Under the pieces are notes generated by a model, which did no database searches, was not told the origin of the DNA, and was given only the letters and a program-made list of their open reading frames with translations. Of a stretch of 64,000 bases of DNA, positions 10,731 to 21,973 are shown piece after piece (within the stretch, counting starts at the first letter, position 1; every line of letters begins with the position of its first letter). The stretch is taken from the NCBI GenBank assembly GCA_033980235.1, contig CM067070.1:29873894-29937893 (forward strand), written 5' to 3'. Source of the stretch: Diadema setosum. Lineage: Eukaryota > Echinodermata > Echinoidea > Diadematoida > Diadematidae. The translations under genes and the position numbers were made by a program.

Positions 10731-11500
10731 AGTATTGTCACAAAATTGCCTAGAGCACCCCTCTCACTGTAATGGATCAGTCCAGGGCTGTGCACTGGAG
10801 TGTGCATTGGAGTGTGTACTGTACTGTAGGCATAGGTCATGTGTTAAAGTACACGGGTCATGAGTGTGTGTGTGCCTGACCCAGTGTCAGGTCAGTATAA
10901 AGTTTAGTGATGTGCACGTCACTTGTCTTGATGAGTGTGCCTGGGGATTGCAGTGGGGTGAAGACTAAATCTTGCCACGGTGCTGTTTTTTTTTTTTATG
11001 CTGCTCATGCATTACTGTTTTAATACTGTACTTCTCTCGTGCTATGCTCTGTACTTGAATCGACATACACTGCAGCTGTATTGGAGTTGATCCTCCTTGA
11101 TTATTAAACACATCGGAACGGTATGTACCCTGACTGCTGACTCATTTTATGATGTCTTGACCTAAATAATAAGTGCATGCAGTGGTAACTATACACAGCC
11201 CAGTCGCCGCGGCTGTACATACGTAGCGCGACAGGGCTGTACCAACGAAGCTCCAAACACGAAGAGGGTCCAACGATCGCATGCGATCGGATTGAATTTT
11301 GATACTTTAGATCATTTTTTTGCCACTTCAAACTCATCTGACGAACAAAATGATAATGAGACTTCATATCTATGCTATGAGTATTGAAATTTAGATTCAA
11401 TAACTTACCTAAATTGATGGTTATATGCAGCATGTGTGAACGGTTCACGAACGGTACATCGTCTTTCACGCCAGGCCATTTCCAATATTCGGGAGGTCAC
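10731..11500. other. Intergenic, small palindrome
   Basis: GTGTG-rich DNA lies at 10790-10935. A short inverted unit sits near 11190-11250 (TACACAGCCCAGTCGCCGCGG followed by GCGACAGGGCTGT), related to the unit at 50050. The 121-codon minus frame at 11104-11469 overlaps this repeat and is not considered coding. Confidence 0.35.
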
Positions 11501-11747
11501 ATGATCTGAATGCCCTTTCAAAAGGTCGCGCTTGTCGACCGTGCTGCTACACCACACTCAAGCAGCGCATCGCACGCACGCAAAAGATTTCCGCAGAGAT
11601 CAAGGCGCCATTTTGAATTCTGCAACGATGAACCGCGCGACGGTGTTAGGGAATCCGCCAGAAAGTATCATTTTTTGGTTCCACGGACTTATCACGAGGG
11701 CTCTCAATGGACTTACGAACCTTCTGTAATACAAGCATGCACTTAAG
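11501..11747 (+). promoter_or_regulatory. Possible promoter and 5' noncoding exon
   Basis: This patch is clearly richer in CpG than its flanks and ends in a consensus donor, CTTAAG|GTGAGT. A GGCGCCATTTTG word lies at 11604-11615. An ATG frame starting at 11630 (MNRATVLGNPPES) closes at a stop about 20 bases before the donor. If the exon is real it would be 5' untranslated. No downstream partner exon is evident within the next kilobases. Confidence 0.3.
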
Positions 11748-11841
11748 GTGAGTAACGTTTGGTAACGTGTACATTGTTTATAAAGAACGTATACATTTTC
11801 ATAAGTTTTGTAGTTGTGTTGTGGTTCCCCATTTTGAAGGT

Positions 11842-11899
11842 GCCCGCTCGCTGGTCAGACGCTGTATTCGCGTAGCGTATTAACAGCGTCTGGTCGGGC
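11842..11899. repeat. Small palindromic element
   Basis: GCTCGCTGGTCAGACGCTG pairs with CAGCGTCTGGTCGGGC around a CGCGTAGCG centre. The right half, CGTATTAACAGCGTCTGGTC, is also present at 50087-50106, where it begins the tandem array. Confidence 0.65.
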
Positions 11900-11910
11900 T
11901 AATGCAGTGG

Positions 11911-12043
11911 GTGCTCGTTGTTGGTGGTTGCTCTGATGAGCGAGGGTATGAGGTGACCTAGCCCCGGAGACCGCGCCGCTATGCGGCGGGGTCCTGGCGG
12001 CTACCTCGCAGTTTCGCTAAAGTGAGAACCACGAACAACTCCC
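11911..12043. repeat. Foldback element
   Basis: GTTGTTGGTGGTTGCTC at the left pairs with GAGAACCACGAACAAC at the right. Inner pairs are GAGGTGACCTAGCC with GGCGGCTACCTC, and a loop arm GACCGCGCCGC with GCGGCGGGGTC. It is noncoding, GC-rich and likely a small nonautonomous transposon. Confidence 0.6.
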
Positions 12044-12287
12044 TATTGCCACATACGGCGACTTCACGAGTAAATCATGGGTAAACTTCTATCATAAACA
12101 CAGTGACAATAAAAAAATGAAATACACATTACCCCATTGCCGTGGTTCTTTTCACGAATTTATCTGGAAACTGCAAAAATTTCCACATTTTTTAGGAGTA
12201 AGCGGCCTGCCCTAGTGGGAGAGCCGTGCTACCATTTTGAACGTGTATATCCATTAGTAAGCATCTGCGCATGTAGCGAGTAATACG

Positions 12288-12409
12288 TAGCCTTTTGTCA
12301 AGGCCCTCTCGCTGCGTGGTGTAGAGAGCCCAGCCGAGTAAGGTAGCGCGACTCGCTTCGCTCGTCCGTTCGCTCGTCCGTTACAGCGAGAGGGCCTTGC
12401 CAAAGGCTA
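12288..12409. repeat. Foldback element
   Basis: The left arm AGCCTTTTGTCAAGGCCCTC continues TCGCTG. It pairs with CAGCGAGAGGGCCTTGCCAA followed by AGGCT at the right. The middle holds a CTCGTCCGTTCG duplication. It is noncoding. Confidence 0.7.
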
Positions 12410-13260
12410 GCATGCAACGTTAGTGAGCATCGGCGAGCTGAAGACATTTCGCCTTATAAGACAACATTTTCTGCATCATAAGCAACGAAATGCATCAAAA
12501 AGTCGCCGATTTGAATCATTTAGGTTTAATCGACCCATGTAAGTATTCCTAGTAGTTTTTGTTGAAAAATTAAGGAAATATAGCGCCGCAACGGCACCCG
12601 TTTTGTACAACATTAAGATCTGAATGCGAAAACGGCGCAGCCCCAACGCTGCACGTTGGGGCTGGTCGCAGTTAGAGGTGACCATGAGTGAGTGAGCGAT
12701 AAGCTGAGGTGCCTGCCAGCCATATACTTTGGCGAGTATCCCGATTGAGTGGATGAAAATACTCAGTAATAACAAAGAGGCAAAATTGTTACAGTATGGT
12801 TCATGAGGAATTTGAGCATTACACTGCAACATACCCAAATTCTTGTGCAACATCCTCAAATACCAGCAGCATGCTATGCGGCATCCTAAAGTATTGGCAA
12901 CCTGCTTAAAATAGAATGTGATCAATTTTTGAAAAACATCAAATTACTCTAGGCAATTTGTGCACAATACATGATATGGAATGTTGAACATAATGACTTC
13001 ACCTGTATGTGGCACTTAGGGGTGAAAATGATTGTAAAAGTACACTGTATTTTAAACAGTATCTCTCCAGCATATTAGCATGATGAAATGATGACTAGGT
13101 GTACCACATCAATCTAATCCCATTCTTCTTATGTTTTTTGCATGGTAGCTATTCTGTGCAAGAATTTTGTGTGTTGAGTATTTGAAGTAGAGCTTAACAC
13201 GTACTATATGTTACTACATTTGTATTATTAAAAAAAAAAATAATAGCGTAATGAATAAAT
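12410..13260. other. Intergenic with dispersed repeat copy 2
   Basis: The segment 12793-12900 is the second copy of the repeat at 10157-10265. A short palindrome, GCCCCAACG..CGTTGGGGC, lies at about 12640-12663. The 149-codon minus frame covering 12476-12925 runs straight through both, so I treat it as fortuitous. Confidence 0.45.
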
Positions 13261-14664
13261 GTGACCGGCGACAACGGTTTCAGGCAAAAGTCGGGAATTT
13301 TGAAAATTGATTTTTTCACTGAATCACATTGCCCATTTCCTAAGCTTTGCATTGATATAAAACACTTGCATTCTTCGGCACCATAAGTGGGCATAGAAAG
13401 GGAAATAAAATGCACTTTTTAAGTTGTTAACCTGACAAAATTGCGAGAAAACAGGCTTTGAAGATTCACCTCTTTCTCAAAGACAATGTCCGAGCGGCGA
13501 TGCGAGGGGAGAATCACCCATCCGTACGATGGTGCCAATCGATGTTAAGCTCCGCCTCTAGCAACCACATCGCCTTCTGATTGGCTCACTGAGAGAGTCA
13601 AATTTCCCGGGCACCTTCCTCGGAGTTCAGCGTATGGAGCCGAAAAACAATGCGTTTCGCTCGGGTTTGTTTACAGTACGTCTTTCAACATGGCAAAACT
13701 GCACGTACAGCTGTATGGTGTACGCATTACGCAATGGCATCCACACGCCATGACCGTGTGCATGTAACAGGAGCGGTGGTGAATCCACACTTTTACAAAT
13801 CGCGTTTTCATTGTGGTTGATTTGTCTATATCAATGACGACCCTTTTGAAGGCAGAAAATTGCTAGTGCTGGCAAGGGTCACACTTCCTGTTTGTTTTGC
13901 TTTTACAAGACATGCACATGTTGCTTTGTTCGGTGGTGCTAATTAAATTAAAAGAAACAAACAAACAAACATGACTCGTTAGTTTGGTGCGATCTTGACG
14001 TGTAGTATTTGAATATAATTAGTCACATGTGACCACTCCTTTCCTCTCATCTACCTTCCATTGAGTCAGTCTGCTGTCACAATTTTTACTACATGTACAA
14101 GTACACACATTTGAGAATATCTAGTTTTCTTTTCACACGGTTATGTCATGCTACATCATTTTTGTTTCACTTCCGTTGTCGAACATTGCGGTAGAATAGT
14201 TTGGATAGAAAGCCAAACGAAGAGCACGCACTACAGAGCGAGCGTATATAAACCACTATAGCAAAAACAATGGAGCAGGTAACCGTGCACGCACGCGTGG
14301 ACAAAGCATTCCCCAAACGCTGCAACTGGTGTCTCCGAAAGCCGAATTATGTAAATGTATGCGACGCACCGGCCAATCGCATGCGATACCCTGCGCCGTA
14401 GCAACGCTGGGGATATTGGCGCGGCGTTCGAAAGAAGCTCGAAACTGACGAGTGCGATCCAACATAGGGTGCTTAAAATTACATTTTCGATAGGAAAAAC
14501 TTAGTCTTATGCTATGAAATTTAGTGTAGATGTAGAAAACATATCAAAGATTCGATTTCTGCAAAAAACCTAAATCGACAAAAATAATGGTCAAAATCTT
14601 TGTACCCCGCCTAGGAGGGAATTTGCTCTTGCGACTTTTGCCTGAAACCGTTGTCGCGGGTCAC
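13261..14664. mobile_element. 1.4-kb inverted-repeat transposon, copy 1
   Basis: The left end begins GTGACCGGCGACAACGGTTT and continues CAGGCAAAAGTCG. The right end is its inverse, CGACTTTTGCCTGAAACCGT then TGTCGCGGGTCAC, with minor differences. The element is flanked by AAAT on both sides (13257-13260 and 14665-14668), a likely 4-base target duplication. Its inner part from 13613 is shared with 28913-29960. The interior has a TATATAAA-type box at about 14244-14251 and a CCAAT-type word but no convincing protein; the 70-codon minus frame at 14256-14465 is preserved in part in copy 2 and could be an internal remnant. The superfamily cannot be assigned from the ends alone. Confidence 0.75.
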
Positions 14665-14871
14665 AAATTCTCAGTTCGTTGCAGGAGTGATCTTCCCCAA
14701 GAAAATTCTCACGGCTCGCGGTTGCAAAAGAAGGACATCTCAAGGCTCCACAACGACAAAGGGCACACTAACCAAGCTATATCAAGACCTAGTTCCTGCG
14801 AAGCCTCATCCAGAAGTTGCACCAAAGCTTACTGCTGAATAGTCTTGGACAGTAGAAGTACAAGAACAGTT

Positions 14872-17749
14872 CGGCCGTAATCTGGCAGAACTGCGTATCT
14901 CCTTTAACACATTGCGCCAGAAATCGTGTTTAAAGATTCAATGTTACACCTTTCTAAACTGAGATACGATGAGTTGCATTTGTCCTCTTTTCTCGGTCAT
15001 AATTGGTCTGAAGAATTTATTTCCAGCAAAAAAATGACAATTTGACCTTTTTAAGTAGTAAAAATTACCAATTTAAAAAACTTACGCAGTTCTGCCAGAT
15101 TAATCGTCGCCAAATTTTTGCGATCGTAATCTGGCAGAACTGCGTATCTCTGGTCACGTGCCCGGGTTGATCAGCCAGAACTGCGTACACGTTTGTATTA
15201 AGTTTTTGGCCATGCGGGGGGGGGGTTTCAGGCAGAACTGCGTATCTCTAGGAGATACGCAGTTCTGCCTGATAAGCACGTGTTTCATCAGGCAGAACTA
15301 CGTATCTCTTTTCGTCGTCAACCACGTGCTTATCAGCCAGAACTGCGTATCTCCTAGAGATACGCAGTTCTGGCTGATAAACACGTGGTTTATCAACCAG
15401 AACTACGTATCTCGGTCTATTTTCTGCGGGTTGTCTATCGTATTTTACCATCCACCCTCTTACTATTCGGCGGATGCAGTGTCAAAACAATGAATATTTT
15501 AGATCGAGTACAATTTTTTTGAAATATTTGTATTGTATAAAGTCATCATTATTGATTCACATTTAATTTCATTTTATCCATTCATTTGTATGTGGAAAAT
15601 AACTTGCTTTCCCCAAATGTTGTCAGTCTGTGTTCATGTTTCAGTGTTATTTAGCGGCACAAGAAGTACTGCTACATCAAAAGTCTGGCTGCTGCTTGGG
15701 TTTGATATTGTCGATCTCATGAAGCATTGCATTTGGATTAAGAATAATATTAGACTAAGTTCTATATGTTAAGCTATATTGTTCATCAAGACTACAGGTA
15801 CTACACTGTAGACCGTCTAGACCGTAGTCTATTCAGGCCTAACGATACACTAGACATCTAGAGACTACAGTAGTAGAGCGGTACGTAGGAATCTGCATAC
15901 GATAGGCCTACTGATCTCATCATTATCCTAGTATTCCTACTCTATGCCCAAAGTAAGAGTAAGCCTAGACCCTTTTGGCTGAAGGCCTAAACTCTATTTA
16001 AACTAAAGAATACAGGAGCTAGGCCTGACTAAAAGTTTATTTACAGCTTTATTAGAAAAAAAAAATGCCCCTACTAGTTCTCGTTTGTGTCGACTCCTAC
16101 TGTAGGCCTTATTGTCACTACAGTACTAACGTTAGGGTAGTAGTGTTCTAACCGTTACTATCTACGCAGGTCTATTAAAAACGTACGAGAACTCTCGAAC
16201 TCTGTCTACTCGATTGTCTAGGTCTATGTAACATCCAGACGTCTATTTTGGGGCGTCATTATAACAGACTAGTGTAGTAGATCAATGAAAATCAGTTTCT
16301 AGATTTTCTAGTCTAGACTCTATAGATCTAATGCTAGACTCTATATCCAGTTAGGGGCTAAATCTAGCGTTACAGCTAGACTGTTTATTGGGGATCTAGG
16401 CCTAGAAGGTACTAATGTTATAGTAGATCTAAGAACAACGTAAAGCCTAACCTGCCTATCTCTAATGACTAACGGTAAGTCTATAAAGTCTATAGCCTAA
16501 TGTCTAGTAGTACTAGGAGTAGTAATGTATAGAACAAAGATCTAGAGAGTCTAAATCCAAGTTTCAGATCTATTTCTAGGGCTAAATGTTTATAATTTAG
16601 CGTTTAACCTGTAGATTCTAGATTCTTCATGTTACAGACTTCAAGAATGTCTGGCCGAATCAAATCTAGAAAAATAGAAAACTGAGCAAAGACAGAATAA
16701 CCAGCGATTTAGCATAAGTTAAGTAACGGTAGGCCCCAGTACAGTAGTCTACTATTTGTAGGCCCCTACTGCACAACTCTATTGGGAGTACCGGTACGGT
16801 ACCGGTATTAAAAAGTAAACTGTAAAAGTGTTAGTATTGGTCAATATCTGACGTCTGTAGGATTGGATCGAAAATGCCGTCGTTATGAACGGTATCCTAG
16901 ATATTCATTAAACTTCTCGAGATCAATCCCATAGATCCAAGCCCACTTACCGCTTATTGCAATGAAAAATAAAATAAGAAGCTATGGTCAATGGATTACA
17001 GATATTGTTGTTCGCGTGACCTACGCTACCGCACAGTACATTGATTTCACGTACACTAACAATGGACAAGTGCTGCAGCAGTACTAAGTAGGCCTAAAGT
17101 TGACTGTAGCGTGATGTCAGACAAGATGCAAACTATAACGTCTGTTAGATCTAGAAATGCTCTAGGCTTAAAAAACACTAGATTGTAGCAAAACTTAATA
17201 GTAAGGCATACCGCATATTGACCTGTTTTGAAGCCTGCCAGTCTATGAAGGGAAAGAAAGTGGCAATTTCCCCCAAGAGTAACGAGGGTTATTGCTTTAG
17301 CGTGACTGTCGTCGTGTACAATACACGTAGCCGTATATATACGACGTGTCTACTAGCTAGCTAGCTAGCTAGCTAGCTAGGCACTGCTAGCCTGAACGCG
17401 CAGCGCGTTCGTCACTACCAAGGTCGCGCACGCGCGTGTTGAGATATACAATGTCCGTGCGGGATGCAGGAACACCTTGGTCCAAGCGTTGTCGTAAGTC
17501 GACTTACGCAGTTCTGCCTGATTAACATCGGAAAATTTATTTCGAATCTCGACTTACGCAGTTCTGCCAGATTAATCGCCCTCTCTCCTCAGGAATTTTG
17601 CCAAAATCACTTTCTAAAAATAACTTTCTGTACCGATTCACAACTTATTTTTTGGCCCACTTGAAAGAGCATGAGAAAAAACACACAAAACACTCAAAAC
17701 CTGAAAATCGACCAAAATCGACTTAGGGAGTTCTGCCAGATTACGGCCG
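14872..17749. mobile_element. 2.9-kb inverted-repeat transposon with word array
   Basis: The ends are a perfect 21-base inverted repeat starting CGGCCGTAATCTGGCAGAAC (14872-14892 and 17729-17749), flanked by AGTT on both sides, a likely 4-base target duplication. The core word GGCAGAACTGCGTATCTC, or a close variant, recurs about 13 times near both ends in both orientations: 14884, 15083, 15133, 15174, 15231, 15252, 15291, 15336, 15357, 15396, 17505, 17555 and 17725. The middle, about 15420-17490, is noncoding DNA rich in CTAG and AGGCCTA words plus a TAGC tract at 17352-17381. No transposase frame is present. This looks like a nonautonomous element whose subterminal repeats would be transposase binding sites, but no family is recognised. 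Confidence 0.7.
14884..15413. repeat. Direct/inverted array of an 18-base word
   Basis: Two near-identical perfect palindromes lie at 15231-15269 and 15336-15374. Each is an 18-base arm, a 3-base spacer and an 18-base arm. Single copies lie between and around them, several followed or preceded by CACGTG. The arrangement produces mirrored open frames on both strands at 15158-15493 and 15248-15451, which are by-products. Confidence 0.8.
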
Positions 17750-17924
17750 AGTTTTCAAAGCATGTGGAGTGTGCATGTATGCTCTCATGTCAGGACTGTT
17801 GGTTGCTAGATATTTTATTTTTTAGATGCTGTTTTGTTCTGTTGTCTAGTGCTCCTGGTGTCACTTAAGTCCAAATTTGCATTATCTATACAAAGCTACA
17901 AATGATCATATACATCAAACCCTC

Positions 17925-18150
17925 GGTCGCATTACGAACCGGCGAATGTTTGAATTTGGGTCGATTTTTCAAAATTCACTTTTTTCCATTTTTTGAATGT
18001 CCATACCAAACTCTATCTATCCCCAAAATATCAAATCGCAAAATTCACGAAAACACCTATTTTTGGTAATGACGAATTTTCAAAATGTCCAAATGCTGCA
18101 ATTTGTGACATTACGAACCGGCAAATGTTTTTATACGCCGGTTCTTAAAA
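17925..18150. repeat. ACGAACCGGC-type element
   Basis: ATTACGAACCGGCGAATGTT at the left and ATTACGAACCGGCAAATGTT then TACGCCGGTTC at the right bracket a stretch with CAAAATTCAC words. The same terminal word recurs at 24505-24895 and, as ACGAACCGACG, at 30773 and 42174. It is a small repeat family with ends but no coding. Confidence 0.55.
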
Positions 18151-18161
18151 TCCCTGCTCAG

Positions 18162-18261
18162 ACGGTAACACGTGAGGTATGTGGGGCGAATCGAGGAGCT
18201 TGCGAGGCCGCGAGCGAGGGCTCGTCATCACCATCAGTCCCATGCACTCGGAATTGTGCTG
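18162..18261 (+). pseudogene. Possible exon of unknown gene
   Basis: A CTGCTCAG acceptor precedes 100 bases open in one frame, with TVTREVCGANRGACEAASEG then SSSPSVPCTRNC, ending at GCTG|GTATGT, a good donor. It is GC-rich compared with its neighbours. It may be the first visible exon of the decayed gene continuing at 19098. However, the left part of the exon candidate directly follows a repeat end, so it could also be repeat-derived. Confidence 0.3.
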
Positions 18262-19097
18262 GTATGTAACTACTAGGTGCATTTTGTTGCTCATTTGTTA
18301 TTTAATCTTCTGTTTAAAAACAAAAGTATGATAATCGGGGCAGGTTAATGTGTAATCATAAAATATTACATCAGAGAAGTAGAATTGCGCGACAATATCA
18401 TGTAAAAGTAGCTTGCCTATGTATTTCATTTCCTTTTTAGATCCTACACCTAGCCACCAGTGCCACAGGGGTCCTTGATTATTCTTGGTCAGAGATAAAG
18501 CAATCCTCCCATACAACCCTGATGCATTTTTTTAAAACTAAAGCATAGTAGAATCTATAAACTGAAAAAAAAAAAATATCGTGCAGCAATTGCAAATACC
18601 CAGGTAGAACTGTAAATAGGCCCTAAGTAATAAATAATTATCATTGTTTTCAATAAAGATTCATATTGTCGCATTAAAAAAAAATAGTATTTAGGCCCTA
18701 AGTAAGAATGAGATTGCATGATGAGACTGTTTAGCGTTTAACAGTGTTAAGTGTTATAGTTACATAGCTTCCTTAAGCATGCAAGAAAAGCTACTCTGGC
18801 CTTTACTGTCTAACTATAGATCCATAAAATCATAAACAGTAAATTTATAGGCTCTAGATAGAGGTTGTATTCACCGGTACGGTACTGGTACTTATTTTGA
18901 TTACCGGTACAGATATCAATGAACTTTCAGAAAAATTAAACGAAGTTGATGACCGGTACCGGTACTCACAGTTTTTTTAACACTCATGTACAAGTATAAG
19001 CCTATATCCAAGGATTTTATTCTATGTAAGTTATCCTATTTGTGCCCTGATAACACAGACATGATTTTCCTTATTTATATCTTGGGGATATTTCTAG
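18262..19097. other. Intron-like spacer
   Basis: AT-rich DNA with short ACCGGTAC palindromes (about 18875-18965). No gene is seen. Confidence 0.35.
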
Positions 19098-19494
19098 GAG
19101 CAGCAGGCCACTACAAGCAGGAGCCGAGTCCCCACAAACAAAGGCAGCACCGCTATCATTACAACTGTAGCAGCTAGCATCCAAGGAACATCAGCAGCAC
19201 CTCTCGGCGCAGCAGCAGCATTAGCAGAGCCTGTAAAGTGCAACTGTAGCAGCTGAACTTCTCCATACAATTGTAGTCGCGAAGCCTCTACATACTACAG
19301 TAGGCCTACTGACAGTACTATTGCAACAGAGCGTCTACGTATGCTACCGTAAAACTCTACATTTGTAGCAGCATGATCCTAACTTACAACCGTAGCAGCT
19401 GAGCCTTTCAGACTGTAGCAGCAGAGCCTCTACGTACAGCCACAGAGAGTAGTGGTGATGAGGATGTTTTTCCTTCTGCCTATACAGTATAATG
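19098..19494 (+). pseudogene. Decayed Ala/Thr-rich repeat exon, part 1
   Basis: An ATTTCTAG acceptor leads into a frame open for 52 codons to a stop at 19254. It contains TTVAASIQGTSAAPLGAAAA and LAEPV. After the stop, the repeat continues as GTAGCAGCTGAGCC-type words to TATAATG|GTAAGT, a consensus donor at 19494. The protein repeat (V-A-A/T-E-P-L) and the phrase GTSAAPL match those in 21078-21418, so the two exons are related by duplication. In-frame stops make the present locus unlikely to encode a full protein, unless it is a noncoding transcript. Confidence 0.45.
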
Positions 19495-20366
19495 GTAAGT
19501 TTGATTCATAACAAGTGATTATGGTACCGGTACTTGTGGACCATAAAGTGTACCGGGAACCAGGTATTCACAAACATTTCTCTGTTTACATAATATGTAG
19601 GTGAATGGAATAGGTCATTTATTACTTTCAGTGGAACAGATGATTGGACAATACCATGTCATTTGACAGAAATCACTGTTTTGATATCTGGAATGTACCG
19701 GTAATGTACCTTTACTGTAATGTTGATCTTATCTAACTCTACTGTCAAGTATCTTATGTAGATATTAACCTTGTGAGGACAGGCTGATGTTGATATTACA
19801 AGCTCTTCCCTAGACACCTGCTTGAGCATACTTGGGGCAAGTTTCTAATGGCATTACTGTAATTATTTCATACATGTATACATGTATCAATGTTGACTGC
19901 TACTCAATGTAGTAAAAGAGAAAAAAGAAACAAGCACTTCTGTGTATAAGATTGTTAGGTTTTTATGTGAAAGACATCACATTTCTAATCAAAGAATGTG
20001 TAGCAGTTATCATTATTTACCTTTGCCAACCCCAAGGTGTAAAGGCTCGACCAATAGCACCTGAATTACTATGCCCTTCAGAGATCAGCAGACTTTGATG
20101 ATAATTTGCATTTCAAATAGGTATGCTGGCTGTAGCTATTTTCATTTTGTCTCACAATATGTCGTAGTTGATTGCCTGTAAAGAATTTCCTTTTGTTATT
20201 TGTTTTTTCTTCTGAAATTGTGCTTTAGCTCTAAGAAATACTCTTCTTCACATTTTTCAAACTTGCAGGTACTTGTAATGTTTTATCACATAGTGTATGA
20301 AACAACTGTCAAATTTCTCACTGAAATTGTCCATACAATTTTTTGTGTGTTTTTGAACCACCCTAG
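19495..20366. other. Intron-like spacer
   Basis: No exon or repeat with clear borders is visible. The 3' end is T-rich before the next acceptor. Confidence 0.35.
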
Positions 20367-20584
20367 GCATAGATGTTCTTGTCAAGTAGAAGAGGGATGG
20401 TTCTATGAATCCTGTCAGCTCAAGTGACCTCTATCATGCTCAACGGACCAAACCGAAGCAAGGTTCCTGCGTACATATGAGAAGTGAAAATGGCTGGTGG
20501 AAAGGGAGGGTGCTTCAAGTCTTCAACATGCCCATGGATGGACGTAGGATGTCAGATGACGAGGGCATTCCTCTTTCTGCCTGA
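20367..20584 (+). pseudogene. Exon-like block with WWKGRV segment
   Basis: A T-rich tract ends ACCCTAG, followed by two overlapping protein-like frames. The first reads HRCSCQVEEGWFYESCQLK to a stop at 20425. The second, from an ATG at 20405, is 59 residues long and contains SENGWWKGRVLQVFNMPMDG and RRMSDDEGIPLSA before a stop at 20582, next to GAG|GTAATT. Both frames have strong amino-acid composition, suggesting that a single-base change has split one original frame. A tandem Trp followed by K-G-R-V can occur in small beta-barrel folds such as SH3 or Tudor, but I cannot assign it. Confidence 0.4.
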
Positions 20585-21077
20585 GGTAATTTGAATACAT
20601 AGTTACTGATTTGATCTACATCAATAAGTTTATCAAGATATATTATGTCTTTTTTCATTTTAAAATACAGTATGTAGAGATTTTTATGCATAGTATCATG
20701 TAGGTACAATGTACTTTCATTGCATTGCCATTTCAATATAAATGTTCAATTCTGTGTAATGAATAAAACGAATGTTGTAATTATATTGCAGTTTGTAATG
20801 ACTGTAGGATGCTGAAGACTGTTAGCTTTCCACTTCCTTCCTTTAAAAGTCTGATATTGATTATTACTGTATTAATGTATTATGTCAACGTCTCTTCTCA
20901 GTCCCAAAACAAAATCAATAACTGATAATTTGCTTTATGTGCATGTAATACACTGTAGATTCTAGTGTCCATGATAGATGTTTGCAAGTACATGTATATC
21001 TAGTATAAATCTTGTTGATTCTACCCTCAGGATTGTAACATAATTTATTAATTGATGATTGCTTAAAACTTCCCCAG
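20585..21077. other. Intron-like spacer
   Basis: Nothing is visible here except AT-rich DNA. Confidence 0.3.
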
Positions 21078-21418
21078 CAGTATCGTTACCTGCGACAGCA
21101 GTAGCAGAGCCTCAACGTTGATTTGTAACAGCTGAATCCCCAGAAACATCAGCAGCACCGCTTGAAGCAGCAGCAGCAGCAGCAGCAGCAGCGGAGCCTG
21201 TACATACAGCCCTAGCAGCTGAGCTTCTACGTACGACAGCAGTGGTAGAGCCTCTACTTACAACTGTAGCAACTGAGCCTCTACTTACCACTGTAGCAGC
21301 AGAGCCTCTATTTGCAACTTTAGCATCTGCACTTCCAGGAACATCAGCAACACTGCTAGAAGCAGCAGCAGCAACAGAAGCAGAACCTCTACAAACAAAT
21401 GTGGTGTCCGCATTCTAA
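21078..21418 (+). pseudogene. Decayed Ala/Thr/Glu-rich repeat exon, part 2
   Basis: A CTTCCCCAG acceptor opens a frame that continues to a stop at 21416, with one stop at 21119-21121. It holds an alanine run coded by (GCA)n at about 21165-21193, then repeated units of the form V-A-x-E-P-L-x-T-T, and later ALPGTSATLLEAAAATEAEP. The unit is about 30 bases long and in frame. The similarity to 19098-19494 is clear at both DNA and protein level. A single stop in an otherwise open 113-codon frame suggests recent decay. Confidence 0.45.
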
Positions 21419-21878
21419 GAAACAACGCAGCAATGTTACCTTTGAAACTGAAAGTAATTCAACTGGAGTTGAGAAGTTCAGGGCATTGTATAACTGCTGT
21501 TTGTATTTCTTGCATTATCTGTCTGTGTGGTGTAAATTCCTAAAAAAGCATGTATGAGCCAAAACTTAAGTTTCCAATAACAAATGTAAAATAATCTAAA
21601 CATGTGATAAATACTTTGATTATCTTTTTTTTTTTTCTTTTATCCCTCAATCTTGTAAAAAAAAAGTTTGTGGCAGGCAACCTGTAAAATCTAAAGAAAA
21701 TAGTTTGTCTTCTGCAAACAATAGCTAAAAAAAAAAAAAACAGTAAATGAAGTAACAATTATTCAACCAGACTTGGCAGTTTCATCAAATTATGTATTTG
21801 TTTTCCTTGCATTAGGTGTACCTGATTTCAATTTGAAAGCAGACTAAGTACTCCACTCCTTTGATTTTCTTATTTCAG

Positions 21879-21973
21879 ATTACAAAGAATACTGAACCTT
21901 GCTGGATGATGGAAAACTGTTAAATCTCGAGAAAGCAATGTCCCTGTCAGGCATTGAAGAACCAATTTTGATG
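21879..21973 (+). pseudogene. Exon-like block of decayed gene
   Basis: The acceptor CTTATTTCAG and the donor ATG|GTAACC are both good. In one frame the 95 bases read through LLDDGKLLNLEKAMSLSGIE and EPILM, with one stop near the start (21891-21893). The other two frames are worse. AATAAA polyadenylation words lie in the next 500 bases (about 22148 and 22407). Confidence 0.45.

Noticed and set aside
11932..12030. CTGATGAG and GTTTCG words resembling a hammerhead ribozyme core
   Set aside because: The CTGATGAG and CGAAAC halves are on opposite strands and the required stem II is not formed.
12476..12925. 149-codon minus frame
   Set aside because: It runs through a dispersed repeat whose other copy (10157-10265) is not open in the same way, and through a palindrome; no splice or start support.
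14884..15413. CRISPR array
   Set aside because: The repeats are in both orientations with irregular spacing, form palindromes and lie in a eukaryotic transposon.
15158..15493. 111-codon plus frame with repeated RQNCVSL, and its minus counterpart
   Set aside because: It is the translation of the mirrored 18-base word array.
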